Assembly (NCBI GenBank): GCA_002435325.1
Contig: DJMJ01000017.1
Location: forward strand, 4,770 to 68,769
Reading direction: 5' to 3'
Length of the DNA stretch: 64,000 bases
Origin: Nitrospira sp. UBA6493
GTDB lineage: Bacteria; Nitrospirota; Nitrospiria; Nitrospirales; Nitrospiraceae
Positions within the stretch are counted from its first letter, which is position 1. The number at the start of each line of letters is the position of its first letter. A program made the translations under genes and the position numbers. Shown here piece after piece: positions 52,972 to 61,861 of the stretch. The notes below the pieces were generated by a model, which was not told where the DNA came from, searched no databases, and saw only the letters and a program-made list of their open reading frames with translations.

Positions 52972-53135
52972 TCCGTTACCTCCAGGTCAGGGATTGATGC
53001 GGCGTGACTCCGGTGAAAGAGTAGGCCGGTTTCCCGATTGAGTTGCGCACGATCGCGGCACTAGGGAAAATCGGATTCAGGTAGGCCGCAGCTGCTGGAT
53101 ACCGACTTGTGCTCATGGAGCATCCAGCTTGATAG

Positions 53136-53159
53136 TGAGGCATCATTATACATGCCTCA
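53136..53159 (-). promoter_or_regulatory. candidate operator over the desaturase -10 box
   Basis: TGAGGCAT and ATGCCTCA form a perfect 8-bp inverted repeat with an 8-base spacer that contains, on the minus strand, TATAAT (53150-53145). A weak -35 (TTTCAC) lies upstream. Position suits a repressor of the desaturase gene. Confidence 0.55.
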
Positions 53160-53292
53160 TGGGAAAAGTGAAACAGCGACCGCGTGCTTTTTTTGAGGTG
53201 CCCCTTTATTCTACGGGAATCGACAGACCTGTCCATCTTTTACGGAACTTTCTCCCTTCTGGCGGGCGTCGCGCACTCGATGATTCGTCTAT

Positions 53293-53322
53293 TTGACACC
53301 TCTGCGGTTGCATCCTTAGAAT
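53293..53322 (+). promoter_or_regulatory. sigma-70-type promoter directly before hemE
   Basis: TTGACA (53293-53298), 18-base spacer, TAGAAT (53317-53322, one mismatch to TATAAT). The ATG at 53332 lies only about ten bases after the -10, with no Shine-Dalgarno, so the transcript may begin at or near the start codon. Confidence 0.7.
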
Positions 53323-53331
53323 GCGAGCACT

Positions 53332-54357
53332 ATGAACGATCGATTTCTCAAAGCCTGCCGGCGCGAGCCGGTCGATTGCACGCCGGTCTGGTTCATGCGC
53401 CAGGCGGGTCGGTATATGTCCGAATATCGCGCACTGCGAGCGAAGCACTCGATTCTTGAGCTGTGCAAGACGCCGGAATTAGCCGCGCAGGTCACGATGC
53501 AGCCGATCGACCGGTTCCCCCTCGATGCGGCGATTATTTTCGCCGATATTCTTCTGCCCTTGGAGCCTATGGGATTGACCCTGGAGTTTGCCGAGGGAGA
53601 AGGTCCGGTTATCCATAACCCGGTTCGTGATCGCGCCGCCGTGGAGCGTCTCAAGGTCGTCGAGGGTGATGAACTGGATTATGTGTGTGAAGCCATCCGG
53701 CAGACGCGCCGCGCGTTGAACGGCCGCGTGCCCCTCATTGGATTTGCCGGTGCGCCGTTTACGCTGGCGAGCTATGCCATCGAAGGCGGGAGTTCGCGGA
53801 ACTATCAGCACGCGAAGCAGATGATGTATGGGGATCCGGCGGCGTGGCACAAGCTGATGGACAAGTTTGCCCGCGTCATTACGGGCTATTTACGGTGGCA
53901 GATCAAGGCTGGCGCCCAGGCGATTCAATTGTTCGATAGCTGGGTCGGCTGTCTGTCGGCGGGCGATTATGCCGAATATGTGAAGCCCCATGTTCAGCTC
54001 ATATTTGATGGACTCAAGCACGAAGGCGTGCCGTTGATTCATTTCGGCACCGGGACGACCGCCATTCTCCGGCAGATGCGCGAGGCCGGCGGGGATGTCA
54101 TCGGCCTTGATTGGCGGGTTCATCTGGATGAAGGATGGGCGATGGTCGGCCATGACCGCGCTGTGCAAGGTAATCTGGATCCGCTCGTGCTGTTCGCTCC
54201 GTTGTCTGAAATCGAGCGGCGCGTTGAGGATATTTTACGGCGAGCGGGCAATCGGCCGGGACATATCTTCAATCTCGGTCACGGCATTCTGCCGGGCACC
54301 CCCCTCGATCATGTCGCGGCCACCATCGACATGGTTCACAAACTCAGCCAGCGATAA
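53332..54357 (+). CDS. hemE: uroporphyrinogen decarboxylase
   Basis: 341 residues. PVWFMRQAGRYMSEYR at the N-terminus, GFAGAPFTLASYAIEGG near 142 and FNLGHGILPGTP near 315 are the HemE hallmarks. Removes four carboxyls from uroporphyrinogen III on the way to haem. Cytoplasmic homodimer. First gene of a three-gene haem cluster. Confidence 0.95.
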   Translation: MNDRFLKACRREPVDCTPVWFMRQAGRYMSEYRALRAKHSILELCKTPELAAQVTMQPIDRFPLDAAIIFADILLPLEPMGLTLEFAEGEGPVIHNPVRDRAAVERLKVVEGDELDYVCEAIRQTRRALNGRVPLIGFAGAPFTLASYAIEGGSSRNYQHAKQMMYGDPAAWHKLMDKFARVITGYLRWQIKAGAQAIQLFDSWVGCLSAGDYAEYVKPHVQLIFDGLKHEGVPLIHFGTGTTAILRQMREAGGDVIGLDWRVHLDEGWAMVGHDRAVQGNLDPLVLFAPLSEIERRVEDILRRAGNRPGHIFNLGHGILPGTPLDHVAATIDMVHKLSQR

Positions 54358-54374
54358 CCCTGCGAGCCTGCGCG

Positions 54375-55319
54375 ATGTCGAGCTCGAACCGTCCTATTGC
54401 AGTGCTCCTCATGGCCATGGGCGGGCCTGATTGCCTCGACAATGTCGAGCCGTTTTTGCTGGACGTGCGCGGCGGGCGTCCGACTCCCCCCGAATTAGTG
54501 GAAGAAATTCGCGCGCGCTATCGCGCGACGGGCGGCAAGTCGCCGGCGGTCGGCATCACCCAGGAGGTGGCGAAGAAGCTGGAGCAGCGGCTGAATCAAT
54601 CCGGCCAAGACCGCTATCGTGTCTACATGGGCCTGCGACACTGGCATCCCTTTATCAAGGAAACGTACGCGGAGTTGCTTCAGGAGCAGCCGGAGCGCGT
54701 CATCGGCTTCTGCATGGCGCCGCAGCAGTCGTCGCTGAGTACCGGCGCCTATCGGAAAAAAGTGGAAGAGGCGCAATCGAGCTTACAGAGCGCCTGTCCT
54801 GTGAGCTATGTCGGGAGCTGGAACCGGCATCCGCTGCTGGTCGCCGCCATTGTGGAGAATATTCGCCAGGGACTCGAAAAATTTCCCGCCGACCTGCGTG
54901 GGAACGTACCAGTCCTGTTCACGGCGCATAGTCTGCCGGAGCGGATCGTTCACATGGGGGACCCCTATCCTCAGGAGGTGCGCGGTACGGTCGAGGCGGT
55001 GACGGCGTTGTTGGGCAATCAACCCACCAGGTTTGCCTATCAAAGCCAGGGGCGTTCCGGCGAAGCCTGGCTTGGTCCCACGGTCGAATCGGCGATTGAA
55101 GACCTTCATCGAGAAGGACAGCGGCAGGTGCTGGTGGCGCCCATCGGATTTCTCTGCGACCATGTCGAGACGCTGTTCGATATTGATATCGAACTTAAAC
55201 AGCTCGCCAAAACCAAGGGGATGCAACTGGAGCGAATCCCCATGCTCAATGCCTCGTCTCCGCTGATTGAAACGCTGGTGTCGGTCATCGCGGATCATGA
55301 ATCGGCACGGGTGTCCTAG
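54375..55319 (+). CDS. hemH: ferrochelatase
   Basis: 314 residues. VLLMAMGGPDCLDNVEPFL near the start, MGLRHWHPFIKETY near 85, FTAHSLPERI near 183 with the metal His, and CDHVETLFDID near 263 with the Glu are the ferrochelatase signature. Inserts iron (or a porphyrin precursor step) to make haem. Seventeen bases after hemE, three bases before hemY. Confidence 0.93.
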   Translation: MSSSNRPIAVLLMAMGGPDCLDNVEPFLLDVRGGRPTPPELVEEIRARYRATGGKSPAVGITQEVAKKLEQRLNQSGQDRYRVYMGLRHWHPFIKETYAELLQEQPERVIGFCMAPQQSSLSTGAYRKKVEEAQSSLQSACPVSYVGSWNRHPLLVAAIVENIRQGLEKFPADLRGNVPVLFTAHSLPERIVHMGDPYPQEVRGTVEAVTALLGNQPTRFAYQSQGRSGEAWLGPTVESAIEDLHREGQRQVLVAPIGFLCDHVETLFDIDIELKQLAKTKGMQLERIPMLNASSPLIETLVSVIADHESARVS

Positions 55320-55322
55320 CTC

Positions 55323-56777
55323 GTGACTACTCCTCGCACAGTAGTGGTTATCGGCGGAGGCATTTCCGGTCTCGCGACCGCATTTGCTCTTCAGGAGCAA
55401 GCGGCTGCGGCGGGCCTGGCGCTCCGCTGCACGGTGCTGGAATCCGGGTCCACGTGGGGCGGGAAGATTCAGACCCATCGCACGGATGGGCTGATTGCCG
55501 ATGCCGGCCCGGACTCCTTTCTCTCGCAGAAACCAGCCGGCTTGGAATTGTGCCGCAAGCTGGGCTTATCCGAGCAACTCATCAACACCAACGAAACCGG
55601 CAAGAAGGCCTTTGTCTTGTCACGCGGCCGGCTGCATGAATTGCCCGAGGGGCTCATTACCTTTGTGCCGAGCCAGTTGGGACCCTTCCTCCGCAGCGGT
55701 TTGTTGAGCTGGACGGGCCTCGCCCGCATGGGGCTGGACGTCATGATCCCGCGCGGATCCGCCGAGGGCGACGAGTCGCTCGCCTCGTTCTTCCGCCGCC
55801 GGTTTGGGGCGCAAGCCTTCGAGCGCGTGCTGGAGCCGCTCATGGCGGGGATTTATGCGGGCGAAGCCGAGCAGATGAGCCTGAAGGCAACCTTCCCGCG
55901 GTTTCTTGAATTAGAGCAGCAGTACGGCAGCATCATTCGCGGCATGGCCGCGGCCAGAAAGAAAGCGCCGCCTCCATCCGGCACGGGGCCGAAGCGGACG
56001 ATGTTTGTCAGCCTGAAGAACGGGCTCGGCGATCTGGTCTCGGCACTCACTGCGAGGCTCGCTCAGCAAGGCGTGGATTTGCGGCTGGGCTGTGCGGTGG
56101 ATGCGGTGCGCGTACGGTCCCATCAGCTGGGCCGCTGGATGTACGATCTCAATTTGCGCGACGGCTCGGTCATCTCTGCAGAAAGTCTGGTGCTGGCGAC
56201 ACCGGCCTATGTGGCAGCCGATCTGCTGCGGCCGCTCACGCCGATTGCGGGAGGGCTGCTGGAGATGATTCCCTATGCCTCGACCGGCACCGTCTCGATG
56301 GCGTTCCCGGCCAGTGCCGTCTCCGGGGCCGTGCAAGGGTTTGGATTTATCGTGCCCCGCGCGGAGGCCAGGGAGCTGATCGCGGCAACCTGGACGTCCC
56401 TCAAGTGGCCTCATCGGGCGCCGGCGGACCAGGTGCTCATTCGCTGCTATATCGGCGGAGTCGGGCGGGACGGCATGTTGAATCGAGACGATGCGGCAAT
56501 CCTCAACACGGTGCGCGCCGAGCTGGCGTCGTTATGCGGATTGACGGCGGAGCCGACCTATACGGAGGTGAACCGCTGGTGGAAGGCCATGCCGCAATAC
56601 ACGATCGGGCATCTCGACCGGCTCACCCAGCTTGATGCGGCCCTCAGCCGCTACGGCGGGCTGGTGCTGACCGGAGCGGGGTATCGCGGGGTCGGCATTC
56701 CCGACTGCATCCGCGATGGAGCCGTGGCGGCTGAGAAGGTGGTGCGTCATTTGTCCGGACCAGGTCGTTCTGCCTAA
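55323..56777 (+). CDS. hemY: protoporphyrinogen/coproporphyrinogen oxidase (FAD type)
   Basis: 484 residues. FAD-binding GGGISGLATAFALQE at 12-26, DAGPDSFLSQKP near 60, and C-terminal GAGYRGVGIPDCIRDG near 455. Oxygen-dependent or -independent six-electron oxidation of the porphyrinogen; FAD bound non-covalently. GTG start, three bases after hemH, so translation is linked. Closes the haem cluster. Confidence 0.92.
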   Translation: MTTPRTVVVIGGGISGLATAFALQEQAAAAGLALRCTVLESGSTWGGKIQTHRTDGLIADAGPDSFLSQKPAGLELCRKLGLSEQLINTNETGKKAFVLSRGRLHELPEGLITFVPSQLGPFLRSGLLSWTGLARMGLDVMIPRGSAEGDESLASFFRRRFGAQAFERVLEPLMAGIYAGEAEQMSLKATFPRFLELEQQYGSIIRGMAAARKKAPPPSGTGPKRTMFVSLKNGLGDLVSALTARLAQQGVDLRLGCAVDAVRVRSHQLGRWMYDLNLRDGSVISAESLVLATPAYVAADLLRPLTPIAGGLLEMIPYASTGTVSMAFPASAVSGAVQGFGFIVPRAEARELIAATWTSLKWPHRAPADQVLIRCYIGGVGRDGMLNRDDAAILNTVRAELASLCGLTAEPTYTEVNRWWKAMPQYTIGHLDRLTQLDAALSRYGGLVLTGAGYRGVGIPDCIRDGAVAAEKVVRHLSGPGRSA

Positions 56778-56862
56778 GCGGCCCCTTGTCATCTTCAGAA
56801 CCAAACTCCTATAGTACTCATCATGTATCACTTCTATTGTGCTGGAATGGATGGTGGCTTCG

Positions 56863-57270
56863 ATGGATAACAAGCTGACGATTTTCGATGTGAGCGGGCC
56901 GTTCCGCGAGCCGCGTGAGCCGATTTTTTCCTACGACTATTCCGTTCAACGGCAGGCCTGGGCGACGCCGGTCGGGATACGTGTCAAAGTCTCGATTCCC
57001 GATGAGCTGGATGTATTGCGCGAGCGGTTGTTGGGGCCTGTGGCTGGTTCTCCCGGGCAACAGATGGTGATCGGCAAAGTTCTTTCGCGGACGATCGCGG
57101 ATTGGAAAGTGAAGATTGCCGAGGCAGAGGGGATGCTGCTGGAGCGGCGGGATGTAATGATTTCTCCGTTTGTAGGCCCCTTCGTCCATTTGTTTCAAAA
57201 GCTGGAAGCCTTATTTGAGCAGGACAAGGCGGCCGTGCGGGAAGAGATCAAAAAGAGGGTTGGGCTGTAG
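56863..57270 (+). CDS. conserved hypothetical protein
   Basis: 135 residues, soluble. MDNKLTIFDVSGPFREPREPIFSYDYSV at the start; then a mixed region with ERLLGPVAGSPGQQM and a charged helical tail (EALFEQDKAAVREEIKKR). No known domain. Three in-frame starts (56839, 56851, 56863); 56863 is preferred by spacing of GGTGG upstream. Convergent with the next minus-strand gene. Confidence 0.55.
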   Translation: MDNKLTIFDVSGPFREPREPIFSYDYSVQRQAWATPVGIRVKVSIPDELDVLRERLLGPVAGSPGQQMVIGKVLSRTIADWKVKIAEAEGMLLERRDVMISPFVGPFVHLFQKLEALFEQDKAAVREEIKKRVGL

Positions 57271-57342
57271 TGCGGTCGTGTTTTCCTGGCAGCGTGCGAA
57301 TCTGCACTTTCTCTCACGGACACGGATTCTGTCAGGGTTTGT

Positions 57343-57960
57343 TCAAAATATCCGCCGAAAGTGCTTGGAGTGCACTCCTGACTCGTCCGCCAGTCCGAGC
57401 GATCCCTTATCGGGCGCGCCGGTGTCGTTTAAATCGATGCGATAATGCCCCCGCACTTCTTCCATCGCCACTTCGAAGGGAATGGCGGAGGGCAGGAGTG
57501 TGCCTGGCGCATGGGCGCCCCGGGCGAGGGTTTTAACGGCTCCGGGCTCGGCGAATTTCGCATCGGAAAAGACATAGATGTCTGCCACGGCATGATCGCC
57601 CAGTGTATGGCCGGGGGTCGTTGCGGGCATATGATCGCCTAACGTGCCGGCCAGCCGTTCGCTTCTCAGCCGTTTGAGCAGACCGGCAACCTGGCTATCC
57701 GTGGCCTGCGCCGGGACGACGAGCGCGATCGCATTCATCTCACGGACGGTTGTCTGGACTTTAAAAATCACCGGGGCGGATTCCGGATCTTCGGTGCCCG
57801 AGACCGCCGGTCCCTCCGTGCCGGCCGCTTGTTTGTTGCGCGAGCTGGGCACGATCAAGGCCACAAAGAGCCAGAGCCCGAACAGGATGCCGAGGACCAC
57901 GACAAGCGGGTGCGCGCCTGCTCGTTTGCCTTCTTCGTAGGGGTGTTGTTCGTCACTCAT
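57343..57960 (-). CDS. membrane-anchored hypothetical protein
   Basis: 205 residues. Charged N-terminus, one membrane helix (about 18-38), then a periplasmic or outer-facing domain (VIFKVQTTVREMNAIALVVPA, LKRLRSERLAGTLGDHMPA). No known family. Three bases separate the mazG stop from ATG 57960, so translation may be coupled. Confidence 0.65.
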   Translation of the reverse strand: MSDEQHPYEEGKRAGAHPLVVVLGILFGLWLFVALIVPSSRNKQAAGTEGPAVSGTEDPESAPVIFKVQTTVREMNAIALVVPAQATDSQVAGLLKRLRSERLAGTLGDHMPATTPGHTLGDHAVADIYVFSDAKFAEPGAVKTLARGAHAPGTLLPSAIPFEVAMEEVRGHYRIDLNDTGAPDKGSLGLADESGVHSKHFRRIF

Positions 57961-57962
57961 GA

Positions 57963-58820
57963 TCAGCCGTTCTCCTGGGTCGAAGGGGACGTGTGAGGGG
58001 CGGCTTGGTCCCTCAGCCGTTGCTTGGCCTGCTCCCAAAGTGTATCCATTTCTGCCAGGGTCATATCGGTGAGCGCGCGCTGTTGCTCGGCGGCTTGCGA
58101 TTCCACTAGCGCAAAGCGGTCGATAAACCGGTTGGTCGATTGGCGGAGCGCGTCTTCCGGATTGACCTTGATAAAGCGGGCCAGATTGACGAGTGAGAAG
58201 AGCAGATCGCCTAATTCACCGGCGACGTCATCGGATGCGGGGGGCTCCTGCGCAAGAGCTGCGCGCAGCTCAGCAATCTCTTCCTCAATTTTCTTGAACA
58301 CCTCTTCCAGCCCCGTAGCGTCGTGCGACCAATCGAACCCGACGCGCGAGGCTCGCGACTGCACTTGATAAGCGCGCAGCAAGGCGGGAAGCGCTTTGGG
58401 AACGCCGTCCAGGGCGGATTGAGGGCCTCCGGCGGCCTGGCGTTCTGCTTTCTTGATGTCTTCCCATTGGCTGAGAACCTGTTCGCCATTGGCCGGTTTG
58501 TCCGCCGCATTCGTGTCGCCGAAGACATGGGGATGGCGGCGAATCAGTTTAGTGGACAGTTGTTCGACGACCTCGTCGATGGTAAAGGTGCCGGTTTCGG
58601 CGGCAATCTGACTGTGAAAGACGACTTGCAGCAGGACGTCGCCCAACTCTTCGCGCAATTTGGTGAAGTCCTGATGGTCGATGGTTTCCAGGACTTCGTA
58701 GGTCTCTTCGAGGAGATAGGGCTTCAGCGAGGCATGGGTTTGCTTGCGATCCCAGGGACACCCGTTGGGGGCGCGCAGGGTTGCCATGAGGTCGATCAGT
58801 TTCGCAAATCGGTCTGACAT
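57963..58820 (-). CDS. mazG: nucleoside triphosphate pyrophosphohydrolase
   Basis: 285 residues in two MazG repeats. LLEETYEVLETIDHQDFTKLREELGDVLLQVVFHSQIA in the first, and the EEEIAELRAAL... ELGDLLFSLVNLARF pair in the second supply the EExxE(12-28)ExxD metal motif. Hydrolyses NTPs to NMP + PPi; cleans nucleotide pools and affects (p)ppGpp stress. Cytoplasmic. Upstream of a membrane protein gene. Confidence 0.9.
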   Translation of the reverse strand: MSDRFAKLIDLMATLRAPNGCPWDRKQTHASLKPYLLEETYEVLETIDHQDFTKLREELGDVLLQVVFHSQIAAETGTFTIDEVVEQLSTKLIRRHPHVFGDTNAADKPANGEQVLSQWEDIKKAERQAAGGPQSALDGVPKALPALLRAYQVQSRASRVGFDWSHDATGLEEVFKKIEEEIAELRAALAQEPPASDDVAGELGDLLFSLVNLARFIKVNPEDALRQSTNRFIDRFALVESQAAEQQRALTDMTLAEMDTLWEQAKQRLRDQAAPHTSPSTQENG

Positions 58821-58895
58821 AGTGGCGCTCCAAATGATGCACTCTATAACGAGTTGGCGCGTGGCTTCAACGTCCGGTGCTTGCTTGCGAGCGAA

Positions 58896-58915
58896 GGGAC
58901 CCTATGGTAGGGTAC
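58896..58915. repeat. inverted repeat in mazG / DUF1844 divergent region
   Basis: GGGACCCTA and TAGGGTACC pair with one mismatch around TG. Lies between divergent genes, about 40 bases before the DUF1844 gene start, so a regulator site is possible. Confidence 0.4.
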
Positions 58916-58952
58916 CGAGCAGGGCCCATTGAATTTCGTATGTGAGGACGCC

Positions 58953-59342
58953 ATGACGACACAGGAAGAAGGCTTTGTCGTTCGAGACCGGCGGGGTGGA
59001 GGGAGTGAGTCCGCACCAAGCGCGGCCGCGCCGAGTTCTCCTCATCCTTCGACTCAACCAGCGGCTGCCGGTCCCTCCCGTCAAGCGCCGGCGTTCCCGG
59101 TGACATTCTCCTCGTTTGTCATTTCGCTGGGCTCCTCGTCGTTGATGTTGATGGGCGAGCAGCTCGATCCCCAGCAACAACCCATGCCGGTGAACCTCCC
59201 CCAGGCCAAGGAAATCATCGATCTGCTCTCGGTTCTCGACGAGAAAACGAAGGGAAACCTGACGGCGGATGAACAGATGGTGTTGCGGGACATGCTCTAT
59301 GCCTTGCGCATGAAGTATGTTGCCCTCTCCTCTGGAACCTAA
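58953..59342 (+). CDS. DUF1844 protein
   Basis: 129 residues. A disordered Gly/Ser/Pro N-terminus (1-55), then the DUF1844 helical domain: TFSSFVISLGSSSLMLMGE, AKEIIDLLSVLDEKTKGNLT and MLYALRMKYV. Function unknown; the domain is widespread. GAGG upstream of ATG 58953. Ahead of the sensor kinase on the same strand. Confidence 0.85.
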   Translation: MTTQEEGFVVRDRRGGGSESAPSAAAPSSPHPSTQPAAAGPSRQAPAFPVTFSSFVISLGSSSLMLMGEQLDPQQQPMPVNLPQAKEIIDLLSVLDEKTKGNLTADEQMVLRDMLYALRMKYVALSSGT

Positions 59343-59479
59343 CCGTCGGCGCGCCGTGCTTCCTCCGTCGTGTTGTGAGCGCCGGTCTTTCCCCATGCCG
59401 GTGTTTTGAGACTCCCTGGTGTTTCCGCTATAGTGGGCTCAGCGCCGTGGCAATGTCGCGATGGGGCGGGGCGAGCACC

Positions 59480-61792
59480 ATGCTGGATTCGGATCATCCT
59501 CAACGTTCCCTAGCACCCGTTTCGCCGAAGGCGGGTGCTGTGTCGCGTCCGGCAGGACTGCCGTTGAGCGCGTCTGAGCCGGAGCGCAAGATGCGGCATC
59601 TGCGCCCGGTCTGGATCGTCCTAATTCTATTGATTCCCTGCTTAGCCCTCACGTTCTACTACTCCCAGATCGTCGTGCCGGGCGGTCAAGAAGCCGATTC
59701 CTATCTGCCGACGACGAGCTATGCGCTTGTGCTCTTGCTGCTGAATCTCGATTTGATCGGGTTTGTCGTGCTCTCGTTGTTGCTGTCGCGCAATTTGATC
59801 AAGGCCTACTTCGAGCGGCGGCATCGGCTGGTGGGCGCAGGATTCCGGACCAAGCTGATCGCCGCATTTATTGGATTTTCGCTGATCCCGACCATTCTGC
59901 TGGCGATTGTGGCGAGCGGGCTGGTGAATAAAGCGGTTGATGTCTGGTTCAGCGAACAGATCGAGCGGGTCATGAAAGATTCGTACGAGGTCGCCCGCAT
60001 GCAGCATGCGGGGCACATCGCGCTCGCGGTGAATAGCGCGCGCGCGATCGGGCAGGAGCTGTTCCGTGAAGATATGCTGACACCCGAGCAGCGGGATTTG
60101 CTGGCGGTGGCCATGGCGCGGAAACGCATGGAGTATGGCGTGGCCGGCATCGAAGTGTTTTCGGCCAAGATGGAGACGCTGACGAAGGCGCTGGATACGG
60201 AGGTGCCCGCGGGCGTTCTCGATCTTCCGATCAGCCAGCTGGTGCTGCAAGTGATCAATGGGAAGCAGGAGTTTACCTCGGTGCAGGAGGCGCAAACCGG
60301 CCGGTTGGTGCGGGCTGGGGTGCCGGTGGCTGCGGGGAACAATCGAGGCGAGCTGGCCGGTGTGGTGGTGGTGGAAGCCTATGTGCCGGAATCTTTGCTG
60401 ACGAAGATGGAGGGGATCGGCCGCCAATACGAAGAATACAAGCAGCTGAAGGCGATGAAGAATCCGATAAAGGCCGGCGCCTATCTCTTTGTCGCGGTCG
60501 TGACGGTTATGATTTTATTCAGCGCGACGTGGTTCGGGTTTTATGTGGCGCGGAGTATTACCGTGCCGATCCAGCGGCTGGCGGAAGCGACGGAAGCGGT
60601 GGCGCATGGCGATCTGTCGGTGAAAATCGACGCCAAGGCCACGGATGAAATCGGCACGTTGATCGAGTCGTTCAATCGCATGACGGAGGACCTGCACAGC
60701 GGCAAGTCAAAACTGGAAGATGCCAACCTGTCGCTCCGGACGACGAATGTCGAGCTGGACCGTCGGCGCGCGTATATTGAAACCGTCGTGGATACGATTG
60801 CGGCTGGGCTCTTGTCGATCGACCGGACCGGTGTGATTACAACGTTTAACCCGTCAGGCGAACGGATTCTCGGCTTGGATGCCGACCGGGTGCGCCACCG
60901 CTCGGCGCATGAGGTCTTTAAGGAATTCGGACTGGATGTGTTTCAAGCGGTGGTGGACCGGATGCAGGCGGATGGCCGGGACGATTGGTCGCTGGAAGGG
61001 CAGATGGATGTGCAGGGCAAGCTCGTGACGATCCGGCTCAGCGGGTCGCGGATGCGGGATGAGGCCAATAAGGATCTCGGGTTCGTGCTCATTTTCGACG
61101 ACCTGACCGAATTGATTAAGGCGCAAAAAGTCGCGGCCTGGCAGGAGGTCGCGCGGCGGGTGGCGCACGAGATCAAAAATCCGCTGACGCCGATTCAGCT
61201 CTCCGCCCAGCGGCTCCGCAAGAAGTTCTTCGAGAAATCGCCGGATTTTGAACGGATCTTCGATGAGGCCACGAATGTGATTGTGACCGAGGTGGGCAGC
61301 CTCAAGCACATGGTCGATGAGTTCTCGAAGTTTGCGCGCCTTCCGGCCCCGCAGATGGCGAGGCAGTCGCTGAACGAGGTGGTGCAGGAGGTGCTGCCGC
61401 TCTACCGGTCTGCGCAGAAGGATATCGAAATCATCGTCGCGCTGGATGAAGAGTTGCCGGTGTTGAATTTCGACCGCGAACAATTGAGGCGCGTGTTGGT
61501 GAATCTGATCGAAAATGGCATCCAAGCTATGAATCAAGCCGGACGCCTCTGGGTCACGACCAAATATGATATGAAGCGGAAGCGGGCGGTTGTGACGATT
61601 GCGGACGAGGGTGTCGGCATCGCGCCGGAAGACCAGGAAAAGTTGTTTGTGCCCTATTTCACGCGCAAAAAGACCGGGACAGGATTGGGATTGGCCATTG
61701 TGCGGCGGATCATTACAGACCATGACGGCCAGATTCAGGCGGGAAACAATCAGCCGAAGGGCGCTGTCTTCATGTTCGACTTGCCGGTGTAA
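59480..61792 (+). CDS. ntrY: NtrY-like membrane sensor histidine kinase
   Basis: 770 residues. Several N-terminal membrane helices with a long periplasmic part (about 130-340), a HAMP linker (VPIQRLAEATEAVAHGDLS), a PAS region near 430-545, then HisKA with HEIKNPLTPIQLSAQRLRKK (phosphor-accepting His563) and HATPase motifs NLIENGIQAM, DEGVGI and TGTGLGLAIV. Phosphorylates the NtrX-like regulator encoded 69 bases downstream. ATG 59480 is used; longer starts at 59375/59453 have no better site. Signal unknown. Confidence 0.88.
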   Translation: MLDSDHPQRSLAPVSPKAGAVSRPAGLPLSASEPERKMRHLRPVWIVLILLIPCLALTFYYSQIVVPGGQEADSYLPTTSYALVLLLLNLDLIGFVVLSLLLSRNLIKAYFERRHRLVGAGFRTKLIAAFIGFSLIPTILLAIVASGLVNKAVDVWFSEQIERVMKDSYEVARMQHAGHIALAVNSARAIGQELFREDMLTPEQRDLLAVAMARKRMEYGVAGIEVFSAKMETLTKALDTEVPAGVLDLPISQLVLQVINGKQEFTSVQEAQTGRLVRAGVPVAAGNNRGELAGVVVVEAYVPESLLTKMEGIGRQYEEYKQLKAMKNPIKAGAYLFVAVVTVMILFSATWFGFYVARSITVPIQRLAEATEAVAHGDLSVKIDAKATDEIGTLIESFNRMTEDLHSGKSKLEDANLSLRTTNVELDRRRAYIETVVDTIAAGLLSIDRTGVITTFNPSGERILGLDADRVRHRSAHEVFKEFGLDVFQAVVDRMQADGRDDWSLEGQMDVQGKLVTIRLSGSRMRDEANKDLGFVLIFDDLTELIKAQKVAAWQEVARRVAHEIKNPLTPIQLSAQRLRKKFFEKSPDFERIFDEATNVIVTEVGSLKHMVDEFSKFARLPAPQMARQSLNEVVQEVLPLYRSAQKDIEIIVALDEELPVLNFDREQLRRVLVNLIENGIQAMNQAGRLWVTTKYDMKRKRAVVTIADEGVGIAPEDQEKLFVPYFTRKKTGTGLGLAIVRRIITDHDGQIQAGNNQPKGAVFMFDLPV

Positions 61793-61829
61793 GGCAGCAG
61801 TCGATCGAGTATGTGATAGCCTTAGGTAT

Positions 61830-61855
61830 CGTTTTATGTCTTACGTTTCACGGGG
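61830..61855. repeat. short GTTTCACG-type repeat
   Basis: CGTTTTATGTCTTACGTTTCACG between ntrY and ntrX belongs to the GTGAAACGT low-complexity family. Confidence 0.45.
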
Positions 61856-61861
61856 GAGAGT

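Larger units (their letters stand above)
52972..53331. other. 360-base divergent intergenic region
   Basis: Carries a candidate desaturase promoter near 53145-53173, the perfect inverted repeat at 53136-53159 over its -10 box, and the hemE promoter at 53293-53322. Nothing else recognised. Confidence 0.6.
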
